The position numbers and the translations under genes are program-made. From positions 1 to 64,000 of the forward strand of contig DATDFQ010000058.1 in NCBI GenBank assembly GCA_036522515.1: a stretch of DNA of 64,000 nt, written 5' to 3'. The stretch is from Bacteroidota bacterium. Its GTDB lineage: Bacteria; Bacteroidota; Ignavibacteria; UBA10030; SZUA-254. A model generated the notes under the pieces. The model was given only the letters and a program-made list of their open reading frames with translations, was not told the DNA's origin and did no database searches. The stretch's first letter is position 1. Each line of letters begins with the position of its first letter. Shown in pieces: positions 27,995-38,000 of this stretch.

Positions 27995-28939
27995 TCACAA
28001 CCAGCTTTGCAGGACCGAGAGTCCCTCGGGCGCGACGAGTCCCCCGGTCAATTCGCGCACGCTTCCGATCCGGTGCCGGAGGCAGTATTCGTTCAGGCCT
28101 TCGACGATTGTGACGCCCGCGGCTGGATCGACGAAATTCGCAGTCCCGACCTGGACGGCCGAAGCGCCTGCGAGCAGAAACTCAATGGCATCCCGCGCGT
28201 TCATGATTCCCCCCACGCCGATCACAGGGATCCGGACGGATTGCGAGGCCTCGTAGACTTTTGCAAGAGCCACCGGCTTGATCGCGGGACCGGAGAGCCC
28301 GCCCGTCACCGTGGAAAGTGATGGCTTCCGGGTTTCGGTGTCGATCGCCATCCCGATCAGCGTGTTGATGACCGAAAGGGCGTCCGCCCCGGCATCGGCG
28401 GCTGCGCGGGCAAAGTCCGCGATGCGTGTGACGTTCGGAGTCAGCTTGATGATGAGCGTTTTTGCCGTCAGCGCCCGGAGCCTCCGGGTAACCTCCGCCG
28501 TCATCTCACAGCTTGTCCCAAAACTGAGTCCGCCGTCCTTGACATTGGGGCACGAGACGTTGATTTCATATCCGTGGATCCCCTCCTCGAGTTCGAGCGC
28601 GGACAGAACGGCGCAGTACTCGTCGACGCTGCTTGCCGCGATGTTTGCGATCACCCTGGTCCGGAGGGTCCGGAGAAACGGGAGTTTCTCCGCGATGAAC
28701 CTGCGTACGCCGATATTCGCCAGTCCGATCGAGTTGAGCATCCCCGAGGGAGTCTCGACGATGCGGCCGGGTGGGTTCCCGGCGCGGGGCTCGAGCGAGA
28801 GGGACTTTGTGATTACTCCTCCGAGGAGGTTTGCATCGACGAGGTCCCGGCATTCGTCTCCGTACCCGAACGTCCCGGATGCCGCCAGGACCGGGTTGGC
28901 GAACGAGCACGTTCCGATGTCGACCCGCAAGTCCGTCAT
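27995..28939 (-). CDS. pyrD: dihydroorotate dehydrogenase, catalytic subunit (class 1B)
   Basis: A 314-residue FMN-containing TIM barrel that oxidises dihydroorotate to orotate in pyrimidine synthesis. The catalytic cysteine lies in EINVSCPNVKDGGLSFG, the class 1 feature. NSIGLANIG and the phosphate-binding GVGGIMNARDAIEFLLAGAS are conserved. Adjacent pyrK marks it as the NAD-linked 1B type, PyrD2-PyrK2 in other bacteria. ATG at 28939, one base past the pyrK stop, so the subunits are coupled. Confidence 0.95.
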   Translation of the reverse strand: MTDLRVDIGTCSFANPVLAASGTFGYGDECRDLVDANLLGGVITKSLSLEPRAGNPPGRIVETPSGMLNSIGLANIGVRRFIAEKLPFLRTLRTRVIANIAASSVDEYCAVLSALELEEGIHGYEINVSCPNVKDGGLSFGTSCEMTAEVTRRLRALTAKTLIIKLTPNVTRIADFARAAADAGADALSVINTLIGMAIDTETRKPSLSTVTGGLSGPAIKPVALAKVYEASQSVRIPVIGVGGIMNARDAIEFLLAGASAVQVGTANFVDPAAGVTIVEGLNEYCLRHRIGSVRELTGGLVAPEGLSVLQSWL

Positions 28940-28940
28940 A

Positions 28941-29708
28941 TTAGCAGATCCTCACTTTCTTGGAGTCGAAGACCGGCCCTTCCCTGCAGATCAGAGCATA
29001 CCGCTTCTCATCCCCCGCCAGCGCTACGGGGCACCCCTGGCAGAGCCCGACGCCGCAGGCCATGGGACTTTCCAGCGAGACTTGGCACGGAATCCCGAAT
29101 TCCTCCGCGAGTGTTGACAGCGCCTTGAGCATGGCGTTCGGACCGCAACCGAATATCATCGGCGTATCATAGTTGTCGCGTTGAAGATGCATTTTGAGGA
29201 GGTCGACGACTGTGCCCCGAAACTCCGAGGTTCCGTCGTCGGTCGCAAGGTGGGCCCCATCCAGGAAGGAGGAAACAATCCGGCCCCGGGTGCCAGCCCC
29301 CAGGAAGGTTACGATCCGCTTTCCGCTCCGGGCGAGGTGTTTCGCCGCAAGGGGGAATGGCGCGACGCCAAGGCCGCCGCCCACGAGGAGAGCAGTTCTG
29401 AAGCCCCCCTCGCAACTGTAAGACGCGCCCAGCGGACCGATGAGATCGACGAGCTCTCCCACCTGCTTCGAAGCGAGGATTTCCGTGCCGGTCCCGCGCA
29501 CGTCGAAGATGATGCTGATCTCGTTCCCGTCGGCGTGATAGACGCTGAACGGCCTCCTCAGGAGTGGAAAGTCGGATCCGCTGACTTTGATATTGACAAA
29601 TTGCCCGGGTCGTACGGAGGAGGCAATTTCGGGGGAATGATAACGCTCAACGAAGATGTTGGAGACGGGATTCTCACGAGCGGTAAGGCGAGAATGAGAG
29701 TGAATCAT
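28941..29708 (-). CDS. pyrK: dihydroorotate dehydrogenase, electron transfer subunit
   Basis: A 255-residue iron-sulfur flavoprotein passing electrons from PyrD to NAD+. The FAD-binding segment is LLRRPFSVYH (about 52-61), and the NAD-binding part starts at ALLVGGGLGVAPF. The [2Fe-2S] ligands are in ACGVGLCQGCPVAL and the later ICREGPVF. Start ATG at 29708; the first residues (MIHSHSRLTAREN) fit the family. Follows the TPR lipoprotein by 29 bases. Confidence 0.94.
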   Translation of the reverse strand: MIHSHSRLTARENPVSNIFVERYHSPEIASSVRPGQFVNIKVSGSDFPLLRRPFSVYHADGNEISIIFDVRGTGTEILASKQVGELVDLIGPLGASYSCEGGFRTALLVGGGLGVAPFPLAAKHLARSGKRIVTFLGAGTRGRIVSSFLDGAHLATDDGTSEFRGTVVDLLKMHLQRDNYDTPMIFGCGPNAMLKALSTLAEEFGIPCQVSLESPMACGVGLCQGCPVALAGDEKRYALICREGPVFDSKKVRIC

Positions 29709-29737
29709 GCGCTCCCGGTCGACATCGGTCTGATCAC

Positions 29738-32119
29738 TCAGTTATCGTCGTCCGGGTCGGGGGCGTCGTCGTCCTCGTCGGGCGGTGTCGGCTCATCCAC
29801 GTCGGTGCTGTCGATGCCGCTTCCCTGGTTGATCTCCTCTTCCAATTGCCGCGCCTTGATACGGTCGACCGCGCTCTGCTTCGGAGGCTCGAGCTCCTGC
29901 TTTTTTTGCGAGAGAGAGTCGGCAGGCTTGCCACCCGGCTCGATTTTTTTCACTTTGATGAACTGCGGCAGGTTTGCGGGATTATTCCGAACCGCCAGCT
30001 TGGGCCCCACTTCCGACGCGTAGATCGAGTTGGGAAACTCGCTTGAAAGGTGGCGATACCAGGTCGCCGCGCTGTCGTTATTCAGCAACATGGTCTCATA
30101 GAGAAATCCCACCGCGTATGTCGCCTTGGGCTTTAACGGCGACCGGTGCGCCGTCGCGGCGATCCGTTTGAAAATCTTCAGCGCTTCGCGGGGCTTGCCC
30201 GATTCGACAAATTTCTCCGCCCGCTGATACTGCGCTTCCGTCGAATCGATGCGGACCTTCCCCGCCTCGAGGCCGAGAACCTTGCGCACCTGAGCGGCGT
30301 ATTCCGTTTCGCCGTAGCGTTTCAGGATGACTTTGTAAAGAGAATCGACTCCGGACGTGTCATGCTTCGTGGCGCGTATCTCCGCCATCGCGTAGAGGGC
30401 GCGGGGGACGTAGGTAGACCTCGGAAACTCGCGGACAATCTTCTCGTAGAAGACCATCGCGGAATCGGGCCTGTTCAATTCAAGGAAATAGATCCCTCCG
30501 AGCTCAAAGTATCCTCCTGCGATAAGCGCCGCGGCGGAGTCCGCGGGGAGCGCGACCGCCGCTGCCGGGGCCGCCTGCGTGAGCAACGAATCCCTTTTTC
30601 CCGGAAGACCTGCGCCGCCGGCGACCGTTTTTACGTCCGGCCGGACCGATTTCACCGGGCCGGGGGCATCCTCGCCCGGATCCCGGAACAGGTCGCGGTC
30701 CGAAAGCCGCCTCCGGAGCGTTTCGCTCGCTCCTTGCGGTATATCCTCCACCGGCGTCTGCAATTGTTCTTTGATCACGTCGGGGGCCGGGAAGGTCTTT
30801 TTAGAATTATCCACGGACGCCGGAGTCTTCACCGCAAAGATCGAGTCGGCCTTCGCCGGGGTCTCGGGTGCGAGCGAAGGTAAGGGATGAAGAGATGAAG
30901 AGGCGGCCATCACCGAATCGCGGATAAGCGCCTGGACGTACAAGTCGCGGTTCTTCTTCAGCGCGTCGACCGAATTGAAAAAGTGATCGAAGCTCTCCGC
31001 TTTTCGCGCGGCGAGCGGAGTGATCTCCGAGCCGGGAAATTCAATCTTCGCCTTGTTGTAGTAGTCGCGTGCGGTCTTATAGTCGTATCGTTGATGCTCA
31101 AACATCAGGCCCCGGCGATAGTATCCCTTGGCCGACGCATCGGTATGCTTATAGGTCGAGTCGATCATCCCGTAAAGGGCGTTTCCCTGCGCGGTATCCC
31201 CCATCGCCAGATATGTGCTCCCGATCTCCAGGTCCACCAGCGCGTGCTGGTCCACCGAAAGCTGATCCTGGTTCATGTCGTCGAACACCCGAAGCGCGCG
31301 GCTGTGCTCACCCGTCGCCGACAACATGGTCCCGTACCGGAGCCGTGCCTGAAAATCGAGCGCTGGAGGAGGGCTGAATTTTCGGACCTTGTTGTAGGCT
31401 TCGGCGGCTTTTTCCCTGTCATTCAGTTTTTCGTAACTCTGGCCCAGCAAATATTGCGCGGTCGCCCGTAACGCGTCGTCTCCCGGTACCTCCGCGGCAA
31501 GCGCGTAGGATGCCGCCGCCTGATCGAATTCGAGGCGCTCGGTGAAAATGCGCGCCTGAAGCATCAGCGCTTCCAGCAGGATATCGTCCTTGCCGTTCGC
31601 CCTCGCTTCGGGGAACAGGTCTTTGATGACGGCAAGCGACTGGTCGTGCTGGTTCTGCGCGTATTTCGCTTTCGCATCCCAGAGTTTTGCCTCGAACCTC
31701 AGGTCGCTCTCCGGAAAATGATCCAGAAGTTCCTTGAATTTCCGCCCCGCCGATTCATATTCGCCCAGGTATACGTACGATTCCGCGATCATCAACAGGG
31801 CGTCATCCACCCACTTGCTCTTCGGGTAGAACTGGATCAGCTTCGAGCTTTTCTCGATGACCTTGTCGAACTTGTCCTGCGTATTCTGGGGAACCGTGTA
31901 GCGGGCGAAGTAATTTGTGTCCCGATCGCGCTGAGATTGGAGACGGGCGTCTGCGGACGCCTCTTCGAAAAGATGCCGCGCGTTATAGTACGTGTTGAAA
32001 TAGCCGGTGACATTCTGGTAGGTCGAACAGCCTGACAGGTGGAAAAGGAACAACAGGGCGGCAACGGGGAGAGGAATCGCGAATCGATTGAACAATCGGG
32101 GTCTCGTTTGCAACATCAT
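29738..32119 (-). CDS. TPR-repeat outer-membrane lipoprotein (PorW/SprE-like)
   Basis: A 793-residue lipoprotein. Signal peptide MMLQTRPRLFNRFAIPLP... ends in the lipobox FHLSGCSTY, with the acylated Cys near residue 30. Right after it come FNTYYNARHLFEEA and then many TPR-type helices to about 430 and again at about 580-740, with a Ser/Pro-rich linker between. The C-terminus is a very acidic DDDDAPDPDDDN tail. A CST...YFNTYYNA start followed by a TPR array of about 800 residues resembles PorW/SprE of the type IX secretion system, which fits the two T9SS-tailed proteins in this window; this assignment is inference. The start at 32119 was preferred because the frame upstream translates REP repeats. 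Confidence 0.7.
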   Translation of the reverse strand: MMLQTRPRLFNRFAIPLPVAALLFLFHLSGCSTYQNVTGYFNTYYNARHLFEEASADARLQSQRDRDTNYFARYTVPQNTQDKFDKVIEKSSKLIQFYPKSKWVDDALLMIAESYVYLGEYESAGRKFKELLDHFPESDLRFEAKLWDAKAKYAQNQHDQSLAVIKDLFPEARANGKDDILLEALMLQARIFTERLEFDQAAASYALAAEVPGDDALRATAQYLLGQSYEKLNDREKAAEAYNKVRKFSPPPALDFQARLRYGTMLSATGEHSRALRVFDDMNQDQLSVDQHALVDLEIGSTYLAMGDTAQGNALYGMIDSTYKHTDASAKGYYRRGLMFEHQRYDYKTARDYYNKAKIEFPGSEITPLAARKAESFDHFFNSVDALKKNRDLYVQALIRDSVMAASSSLHPLPSLAPETPAKADSIFAVKTPASVDNSKKTFPAPDVIKEQLQTPVEDIPQGASETLRRRLSDRDLFRDPGEDAPGPVKSVRPDVKTVAGGAGLPGKRDSLLTQAAPAAAVALPADSAAALIAGGYFELGGIYFLELNRPDSAMVFYEKIVREFPRSTYVPRALYAMAEIRATKHDTSGVDSLYKVILKRYGETEYAAQVRKVLGLEAGKVRIDSTEAQYQRAEKFVESGKPREALKIFKRIAATAHRSPLKPKATYAVGFLYETMLLNNDSAATWYRHLSSEFPNSIYASEVGPKLAVRNNPANLPQFIKVKKIEPGGKPADSLSQKKQELEPPKQSAVDRIKARQLEEEINQGSGIDSTDVDEPTPPDEDDDAPDPDDDN

Positions 32120-32224
32120 CGGGGTCTTTGCATAGGTAACAGGTGTATAATACGCAAAAGTTCCCCTATATGCAACAGAATCGGTAATCTGGGCAGCGGA
32201 TAGCCGCAAATTGTCCTCTCTCGT

Positions 32225-32521
32225 ATCGTTCCCACGCTCCTCCTCCGGCCTCTCGTTCCCACGCTCCTCAGAATCTCGTTCCCACGCTCTGCGTGGGAAC
32301 GCATACCGCGGCGCTCCGCGCCGCCACCTTCGTCTTACTCCCACGCTCCTCCCCACCGCCTTCTCGTTCCCACGCTCCGCGTGGCGCTCTGCGCCACCCC
32401 ATTCATCTCAACCCCCCGCTCCGCGTCCGCCTCACCCCGAACTTCTTTGCATCATGGTTCGGATTCTTCTCGTTCCCACGCTCCGCGTGGGAACGCATAC
32501 CGCGGCGCTCCGCGCCGCAAC
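32225..32521. repeat. REP-like repeat cluster, side A of the RAYT gene
   Basis: This fills most of the 418-base gap between the TPR lipoprotein and the transposase. Two near-identical 50-base units (32277-32325 and 32470-32520) each hold two hairpins: TTCCCACGC-TCT/TCC-GCGTGGGAA and GCGGCGC-TCC-GCGCCGC. At least three partial copies of CGTTCCCACGCTC (near 32227, 32253 and 32363) and a degraded one near 32335 lie between them. The 32363 copy has switched its second arm to GTGGCGC-TCT-GCGCCAC. No gene is seen. Confidence 0.85.
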
Positions 32522-32537
32522 CCTATTGAATCCCCAT

Positions 32538-33074
32538 TCAGCTCCATTCAGTCATGACTTTCAAAATCCCCGGCCGCCCCGCGTAAATGCGCGCGCTCGA
32601 ATACCGCCAATCTTCCGCTTCGTCCACATACCCTCTGCGGACCGGGTTCATGTGGATGTACACCGTTTTCTGCCGCATCATATCGACCCCCTGGATCAGC
32701 TCGGGATGCGACCCTTCTTGCCACACTTGATGGATCCGGTCGGCTTTGTGACGCCGCCGATAAAAGTGAAGTTGCCTGAGGATTCCGCTTGATTTGCTCA
32801 GGTTGAGATGGTCGATGATCTCGCGGGCGGTGTATGACTTAAAACTCGCGAGCTCTCTGGAGAGATTCTCCGACGATGCGATGAGATGCAGGTGGTTTTC
32901 CATAATTACATATGCGTACAGTCGCAATCGTCCACTCGTTTGCAGGTGCTGGAGGGAATTAAGGACCAACTCGACTATCGCGGGTTTTGAGAAGAGGGGG
33001 AACCAGTTGATCACCGTGCACGTGAGGAAGTACGGCGCCTGATCATCCGTGATTATGTAGCGCGATCTACCCAT
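32538..33074 (-). mobile_element. REP-associated tyrosine transposase (RAYT)
   Basis: A 178-residue Y1/HUH single-strand transposase of the IS200-related RAYT family, which recognises and moves REP hairpins. Family hallmarks are visible: HUH-type pair H61/H63 in YVIMENHLHLIAS, probable nucleophile Y81 in SFKSYTAREI, and C-terminal YIHMNPVRRGYV followed by DWRYSSAR. Length is normal and the frame is intact, so it could be active. It is bounded on both sides by double-hairpin REP clusters (32225-32521 and 33086-33211) and has no IS-like terminal inverted repeats, as expected for a domesticated RAYT. Start ATG at 33074. Confidence 0.9.
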
Positions 33075-33085
33075 TGTAAGGTTCT

Positions 33086-33211
33086 ATGCCGAAAGCGGGG
33101 ACGCGGAGCGTCCCGGTATGGGTTCCCACGCAGAGCGTGGGAACCAGTAATGCCGAAAGCGGGGACGCAGAGCGTCCCCGTATGGGTTCCCACGCAGAGC
33201 GTGGGAACCAG
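33086..33211. repeat. REP-like repeat cluster, side B of the RAYT gene
   Basis: Two direct copies of a 62-base unit (33086-33147 and 33150-33211), differing at a few positions. Each begins ATGCCGAAAGC and holds two hairpins: GGGACGC-(G/A)(G/A)A-GCGTCCC and GGTTCCCACGC-AGA-GCGTGGGAACC. The second hairpin is shared with side A, in reverse orientation. The first differs from side A's GCGGCGC hairpin. Confidence 0.88.
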
Positions 33212-33257
33212 ACGTGCGCTACGGCATGCCGCCAGCTATCGGACCAAGAGAGGTGGT

Positions 33258-34799
33258 TCATGTCCTCCAAAGGCTCCGATCCAAACTCCGGTATTGAATC
33301 GCCTCGCTCAGGTGTTCGGCCCGGATATTTTGCGACTGTGCCAGGTCCGCGATCGTCCGCGCCACTTTGAGAATCCTGTCGTACGCCCGCGCAGAAAGCC
33401 CGAGCTTGGTGATAGCCGTCTTGAGAAGCTCCGTGCCCGGAGAGTCCAGGCGACAATAGGTGCGAAGATCCGCGGGCTGCATGGCCGCGTTCGAATACGT
33501 CCCCGTCCCCGAGCTGAAACGCTTCATCTGGACCTCGCGGGCTCTGGTTACCCGATCCCGAATAGACTGAGAAGATTCGGCGAGCTCCGCGCTCGAGAGG
33601 TCGCGGTATTTAAGAGCGGGCACCTCGATGTGGAGGTCGATCCGATCCAGGAGCGGGCCGGAGATTTTCGCCATGTACTTCAGAATCTGCATCGGGTTGC
33701 AGGTGCACTCTTTTGCGGGGTCGGTGAAGTAGCCGCAGGGACAAGGATTCATCGCGCACACGAGCATGAAGTTCGCGGGGAATTCCACTGTCATTCTCGT
33801 GCGGCTGATCGTCACCCGGCATTCTTCAAGCGGTTGGCGCAACACCTCGAGGACGTGCCGGCTGAATTCCGGGAGCTCGTCCAGGAAGAGCACGCCGTGG
33901 TGGGCAAGCGAAATTTCCCCGGGCCGGGGGAGAATCCCGCCTCCGACGAGGGCACCGTCGGAGATCGTATGATGAGGCGCGCGAAAGGGGCGGCCATTGA
34001 GCATCGCCGTATCCCGGGGAAGGATTCCGGCGACGGAATGAATCTGGGTGGTTTCGATCGACTCATCGAATGTGAGAGGCGGCAGTATGGAGGGGATTCT
34101 CGATGCGAGCATCGTCTTCCCGGAGCCCGGGGGTCCGATCATCACGATATTGTGCGAGCCCGCTGCCGCCACCTCCAGGGCTCTCTTCACATTTTCCTGC
34201 CCTTTAACATCCCGGAAATCCAGCGGGTAGCCCTGGTCTTGCGAACATTGCTGTTCGGCAGCCCCTTGGATTGGAGTTCTTGAACCGGTTCGATCATTTA
34301 GAAACTCGACTGTTTGACTTAGGGAGTCCATCGGATATACTTCGATCCCCGACACCATCGCGGCTTCCTTCGCGTTCGGCGCGGGTACGAGCATGCCTTT
34401 GAGCCGTCGCAACTTCACCTCAACGGCGATCGAAAGCGCCCCGTGAATCGGACGCAATGTTCCGTCGAGCGCGAGCTCGCCGAGAATCACATAGCGATCC
34501 AATAGATCGGGGGAAACCTGTGCTGATGCCGCAAGCAAGCCGATCGCGATCGGAAGATCGAAAGCCGACCCTTCTTTCTTCAGATCGGCTGGGGCAAGAT
34601 TGACGGTAAGCCGTTGAGGGGGAAAGCGAAATCCGGATGTCTTGATCGCTGCATAGACCCTGTCGCGGCTCTCCTTGACCGCGCTATCGGGGAGACCGAC
34701 GACGTTGAACGCGGGGAGAGACGGAGAGATGTGCGCTTCGACTTGAACGAGATGGGCCTTGATACCACAGATCGTGGCACTGATCGCGTGTGAAAACAT
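33258..34799 (-). CDS. comM: ComM/YifB-family Mg-chelatase-like AAA+ ATPase
   Basis: A 513-residue helicase-type AAA+ protein that promotes branch migration during natural transformation in other bacteria. The N-terminal Lon-protease-like domain (about 20-180) begins GIKAHLVQVEAHISPSLPAFNVVGLPD. Walker A is MIGPPGSGKTMLASR (about 219-233), Walker B LFLDELPEF, with a zinc-finger-like NPCPCGYF...CTC segment and the Mg-chelatase C-terminal domain (RAYDRILKVARTIADL). Full family length. ATG at 34799. Presence suggests, but does not prove, natural competence. Confidence 0.93.
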   Translation of the reverse strand: MFSHAISATICGIKAHLVQVEAHISPSLPAFNVVGLPDSAVKESRDRVYAAIKTSGFRFPPQRLTVNLAPADLKKEGSAFDLPIAIGLLAASAQVSPDLLDRYVILGELALDGTLRPIHGALSIAVEVKLRRLKGMLVPAPNAKEAAMVSGIEVYPMDSLSQTVEFLNDRTGSRTPIQGAAEQQCSQDQGYPLDFRDVKGQENVKRALEVAAAGSHNIVMIGPPGSGKTMLASRIPSILPPLTFDESIETTQIHSVAGILPRDTAMLNGRPFRAPHHTISDGALVGGGILPRPGEISLAHHGVLFLDELPEFSRHVLEVLRQPLEECRVTISRTRMTVEFPANFMLVCAMNPCPCGYFTDPAKECTCNPMQILKYMAKISGPLLDRIDLHIEVPALKYRDLSSAELAESSQSIRDRVTRAREVQMKRFSSGTGTYSNAAMQPADLRTYCRLDSPGTELLKTAITKLGLSARAYDRILKVARTIADLAQSQNIRAEHLSEAIQYRSLDRSLWRT

Positions 34800-34883
34800 G
34801 GAGTCCTCCCCGGGGCGGGGAGAAAGTTAGTAAATACATGCGAGGATTGCAAGCGGGAAGCGCAGAGGTCAACCGGGAGATAC

Positions 34884-35008
34884 CGGGCGAGGCATGCCTC
34901 GCCCCTACAAGAAACAGGCTAGACAGTGAAGACTCATGGATGGCGCGAGGAATGAGCAACGGCGCGGACCGCCTACATATGCGTGCCCACGCGGGGCGTG
35001 GAAACGAG
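34884..35008. repeat. palindrome and REP relic in 239-base spacer
   Basis: The spacer between comM and the HAF-repeat gene holds the palindrome GGGCGAGGCATGCCTCGCCC (about 34888-34907), followed by CTACA, and a degenerate REP arm pair CCCACGC-GGG-GCGTGG (about 34987-35001). Nothing gene-like is seen in the rest of 34800-35038. Confidence 0.6.
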
Positions 35009-35038
35009 CCAAAAAATGCCGACGCGAGCGCATCGTCA

Positions 35039-38000
35039 TCATTTCATCAGAACGAGTTTCCTTGTTAAGGTAACGTCGCCGGCTTGCAACCGACAGAAAT
35101 AAACGCCGCTCGCCACGCCAACCGCATTCCACTCCACGGACTTATACCCGGCATCTTCGCTTCCATCGACGAGAACGGCGACCTCACGCCCAAAGAGATC
35201 GTAAATCGCCACTCGCACATGCGAGCGCGCCGGCAGGTCATACTCGATCGTCGTCCGGGGGTTGAAAGGATTGGGGTAGTTCTGCGCAAGGCGATACTCG
35301 CCAGGCACCGGGAAAGAGCCACGGCCTTTCACGCCAGTGACCTGATTACTTACGAGCAGCGAATCATCGATCGTGCCATCATTTCCGTGATCGACCAGGA
35401 TTTTGAGATCGCCGTTACCTAGTGTTGACCAGTTTGGCTGAATAATATGTGAGGAGTTTCCCGCCAATTGTACTAAGTCGTGTGCAAAACGCCGCCTCCC
35501 CGTGAAATAGTTATCCAGCTCCAATTCCAGTTTATATGTCCTTGCTGACGAGCCGAAAGAGCTGAACTTTATTCCGTCATTTGCGGTATTTTCCATTCTC
35601 ACCGAATCATTGGCCGATAATGTCAACGACCGAAGCGAGAATACCTTTTCTTGACCCTGGTGAACAAACTGGTTGAGTATGTTGACAAAGCGCAAGGTCT
35701 TCGCATCGGTGTCCGGATTCGCGACAGAAACACCTCCATTGAAATAGATCTTGTCGGTCTGACCCTGGGTAGCTCCGGTTCGTTCGACACCGAACGTTTT
35801 ATCCTCGACAAAGAAGAATATCCGTGAGATTTCCGAAGAAAAATTACTCATCGAAACGGAATACGCGGAGTCGGGCAAGGTGTATCCATAGGGCGGTGTC
35901 GTGCTTCCGTTCAGGATGATATCCGGCCGCGATCCCGGAATCCCGGCAAGAATCACGCTGTCGGAGTATCCTGTTTCGTATCCATGGATATCCCGGATAT
36001 GTATCGAAGCTGAGCGGACCGGATTGATCTCGAGCAGGTTCGGCGGTACTACGAACGGTGATGCACGCCATGCAGGGTTGTTTTTCGGCAACGTCGGATG
36101 CGAAAGGTAGTCTATCGCCGGGTCTGCAAGGTATATCCCTCTGTTCCCTCCCCAATGGAGCCACAGTGGATACTCCCAACTCCCATGACCGGAGTTCTGC
36201 GCGGTATCAATGGTGATCTGTGCGTCCAGAACGTCGGGATAGGAATTATCGTACACGCTGAGGTAGTAGAGATTCCGTTGGACGGCATCCTGTTTGAGCT
36301 TGTACGGCAAGATCGAGTGCCCTCCGCCATCGGGACCGTTGTTATAGATATTCAACGTTCGTACCGGTGCGTCGTCGCTCAGGAGCATCGACTTCAATTC
36401 ATTCACGGTTAGTGTGGGAGTCATCGATTCCCAGCGAGAGTCATTGTATGCTTGGTGGGGATTGCCGAACTGATGTGTAAACAGTTCATTGATCACCGGA
36501 AGCGTATTCGTATCCGAACCCACCTCATTGGCGGAGACGTAAAAAGGAAAATCGGCGTACTTATTTCTAAAATTCGTCTGATTGCGAAATGCGATCGCGT
36601 TTGATGTGGAGATGCCGAAACAGGACCCGCCCCAATTGCCTTTGATGCCCTCCCACCGCGCTACTGCCGTCGGTGAGTAGAGAGAGGCGGACGCTTTGAC
36701 ATACGACGCATCCACGCCGAACGTGTTGACGAAAGAAGGCCAGTCGGGGTGGTCCGCCGGATGAGCATTGAGAAAGACCTCGGCCGCGAAGTTCTCACCC
36801 AACAGGTAGCTCCCGCCCGTGAATGGGTCTACGCCCGTGTAGTCGAACCGGTGATACCAATACTGTGGCCAACAATCCAGCGGAGTATTTCCAAACCCCC
36901 ACCGGTCGGATTGGATGCTATACGGGATATAGTCGTCGGTCGGTGACATTTTCGTGAGAACGTATCCCTTGATCTTAAAGATCTCGCTCGTATCATTTTT
37001 CGAGAAGTCGGAGGCCGACGTAACAAGAATTCGTACTTTCGTCGAGATCGTGTCCGGTACGCTCCAGAGGTACTTCCCCTCATCCGCCGGATAATTGGTC
37101 TCGATGAGCCTCCATGTCTGGCCGCCGTTGAGACTGTACCAGAGGATGACTTTCTCCCCCGGATCGAGGCCGGACCTCCATCGAATGGTATCGATGTCCC
37201 CGCTGATCCACTTCACGCCTGACGCCGGATCTTTCAGGAAGATGTCCCCCCTTTTCAGGAGCACCGATTGTACGAAGTTCGGATAAGCCCTCTGAACGGC
37301 CTGACAGAGAATATCTCCCTGATTGTTGATGCCGGTCCCCCCGACGAGTTCCCACCCTCCCGTCGTGTCGGTCACAGTATTCAGGTCGGTCATGACGCCG
37401 TTGCGCCAGACAAAGGCGTGAGTGTTAACCTGGTAGGTGGGGGAAGCCCAAGTTGATTGGCCGACCACGACTCCTGCGTCGTTGATATCATTTGCAACAG
37501 ACCAACCCGAAGCATTTCCGGGGATTCCAATGTATCCCAGATCCGTGAGCCCTCCATCCCAGAGGATCGCGTCGGTACCGCTGGGCCCGTCGAGGCTCGA
37601 GCTCCCAACGATTTGACCGATATTATTAATCGCCCTTGCTTCGGAGTAAGTACCACCACCAAAAGTTCCGAGATCCGTCACGCCCCCATTTTGCCAAACG
37701 TAGGCGTGGACGGTAGTATCATTGAGTCGTGAGCTACCGACTACTTGTCCCATATTGTTGATTCCCGCGGCACCGGAACCCTGGTTGCCGGGTGTTGCCA
37801 TATCAATTGCCACTCCATTTTTCCAAAAGAACGGGTGAGCCCCCGTGGTATCGAACGCGTTTCCCGCTATTTCGCCGGAGTCGTTGATACAGGTGGCTTC
37901 GCTGTAAAGGTTGCTCACAATTCCGAGGTCAGTCATGACAAAATTCTGCCAGAGGAAAGCATGGACGTTCTGGTTTAGGCCTGGCGGGGCGTAACCCACC

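Noticed and set aside
32120..32356. Upstream extension of the TPR lipoprotein frame
   Set aside because: It translates REP repeats (PRRAWERDSEERGN) and would bury the lipoprotein signal peptide.
32225..33211. Possible CRISPR array
   Set aside because: Units are double palindromes with irregular, non-unique spacers and no cas genes; a RAYT sits between them.
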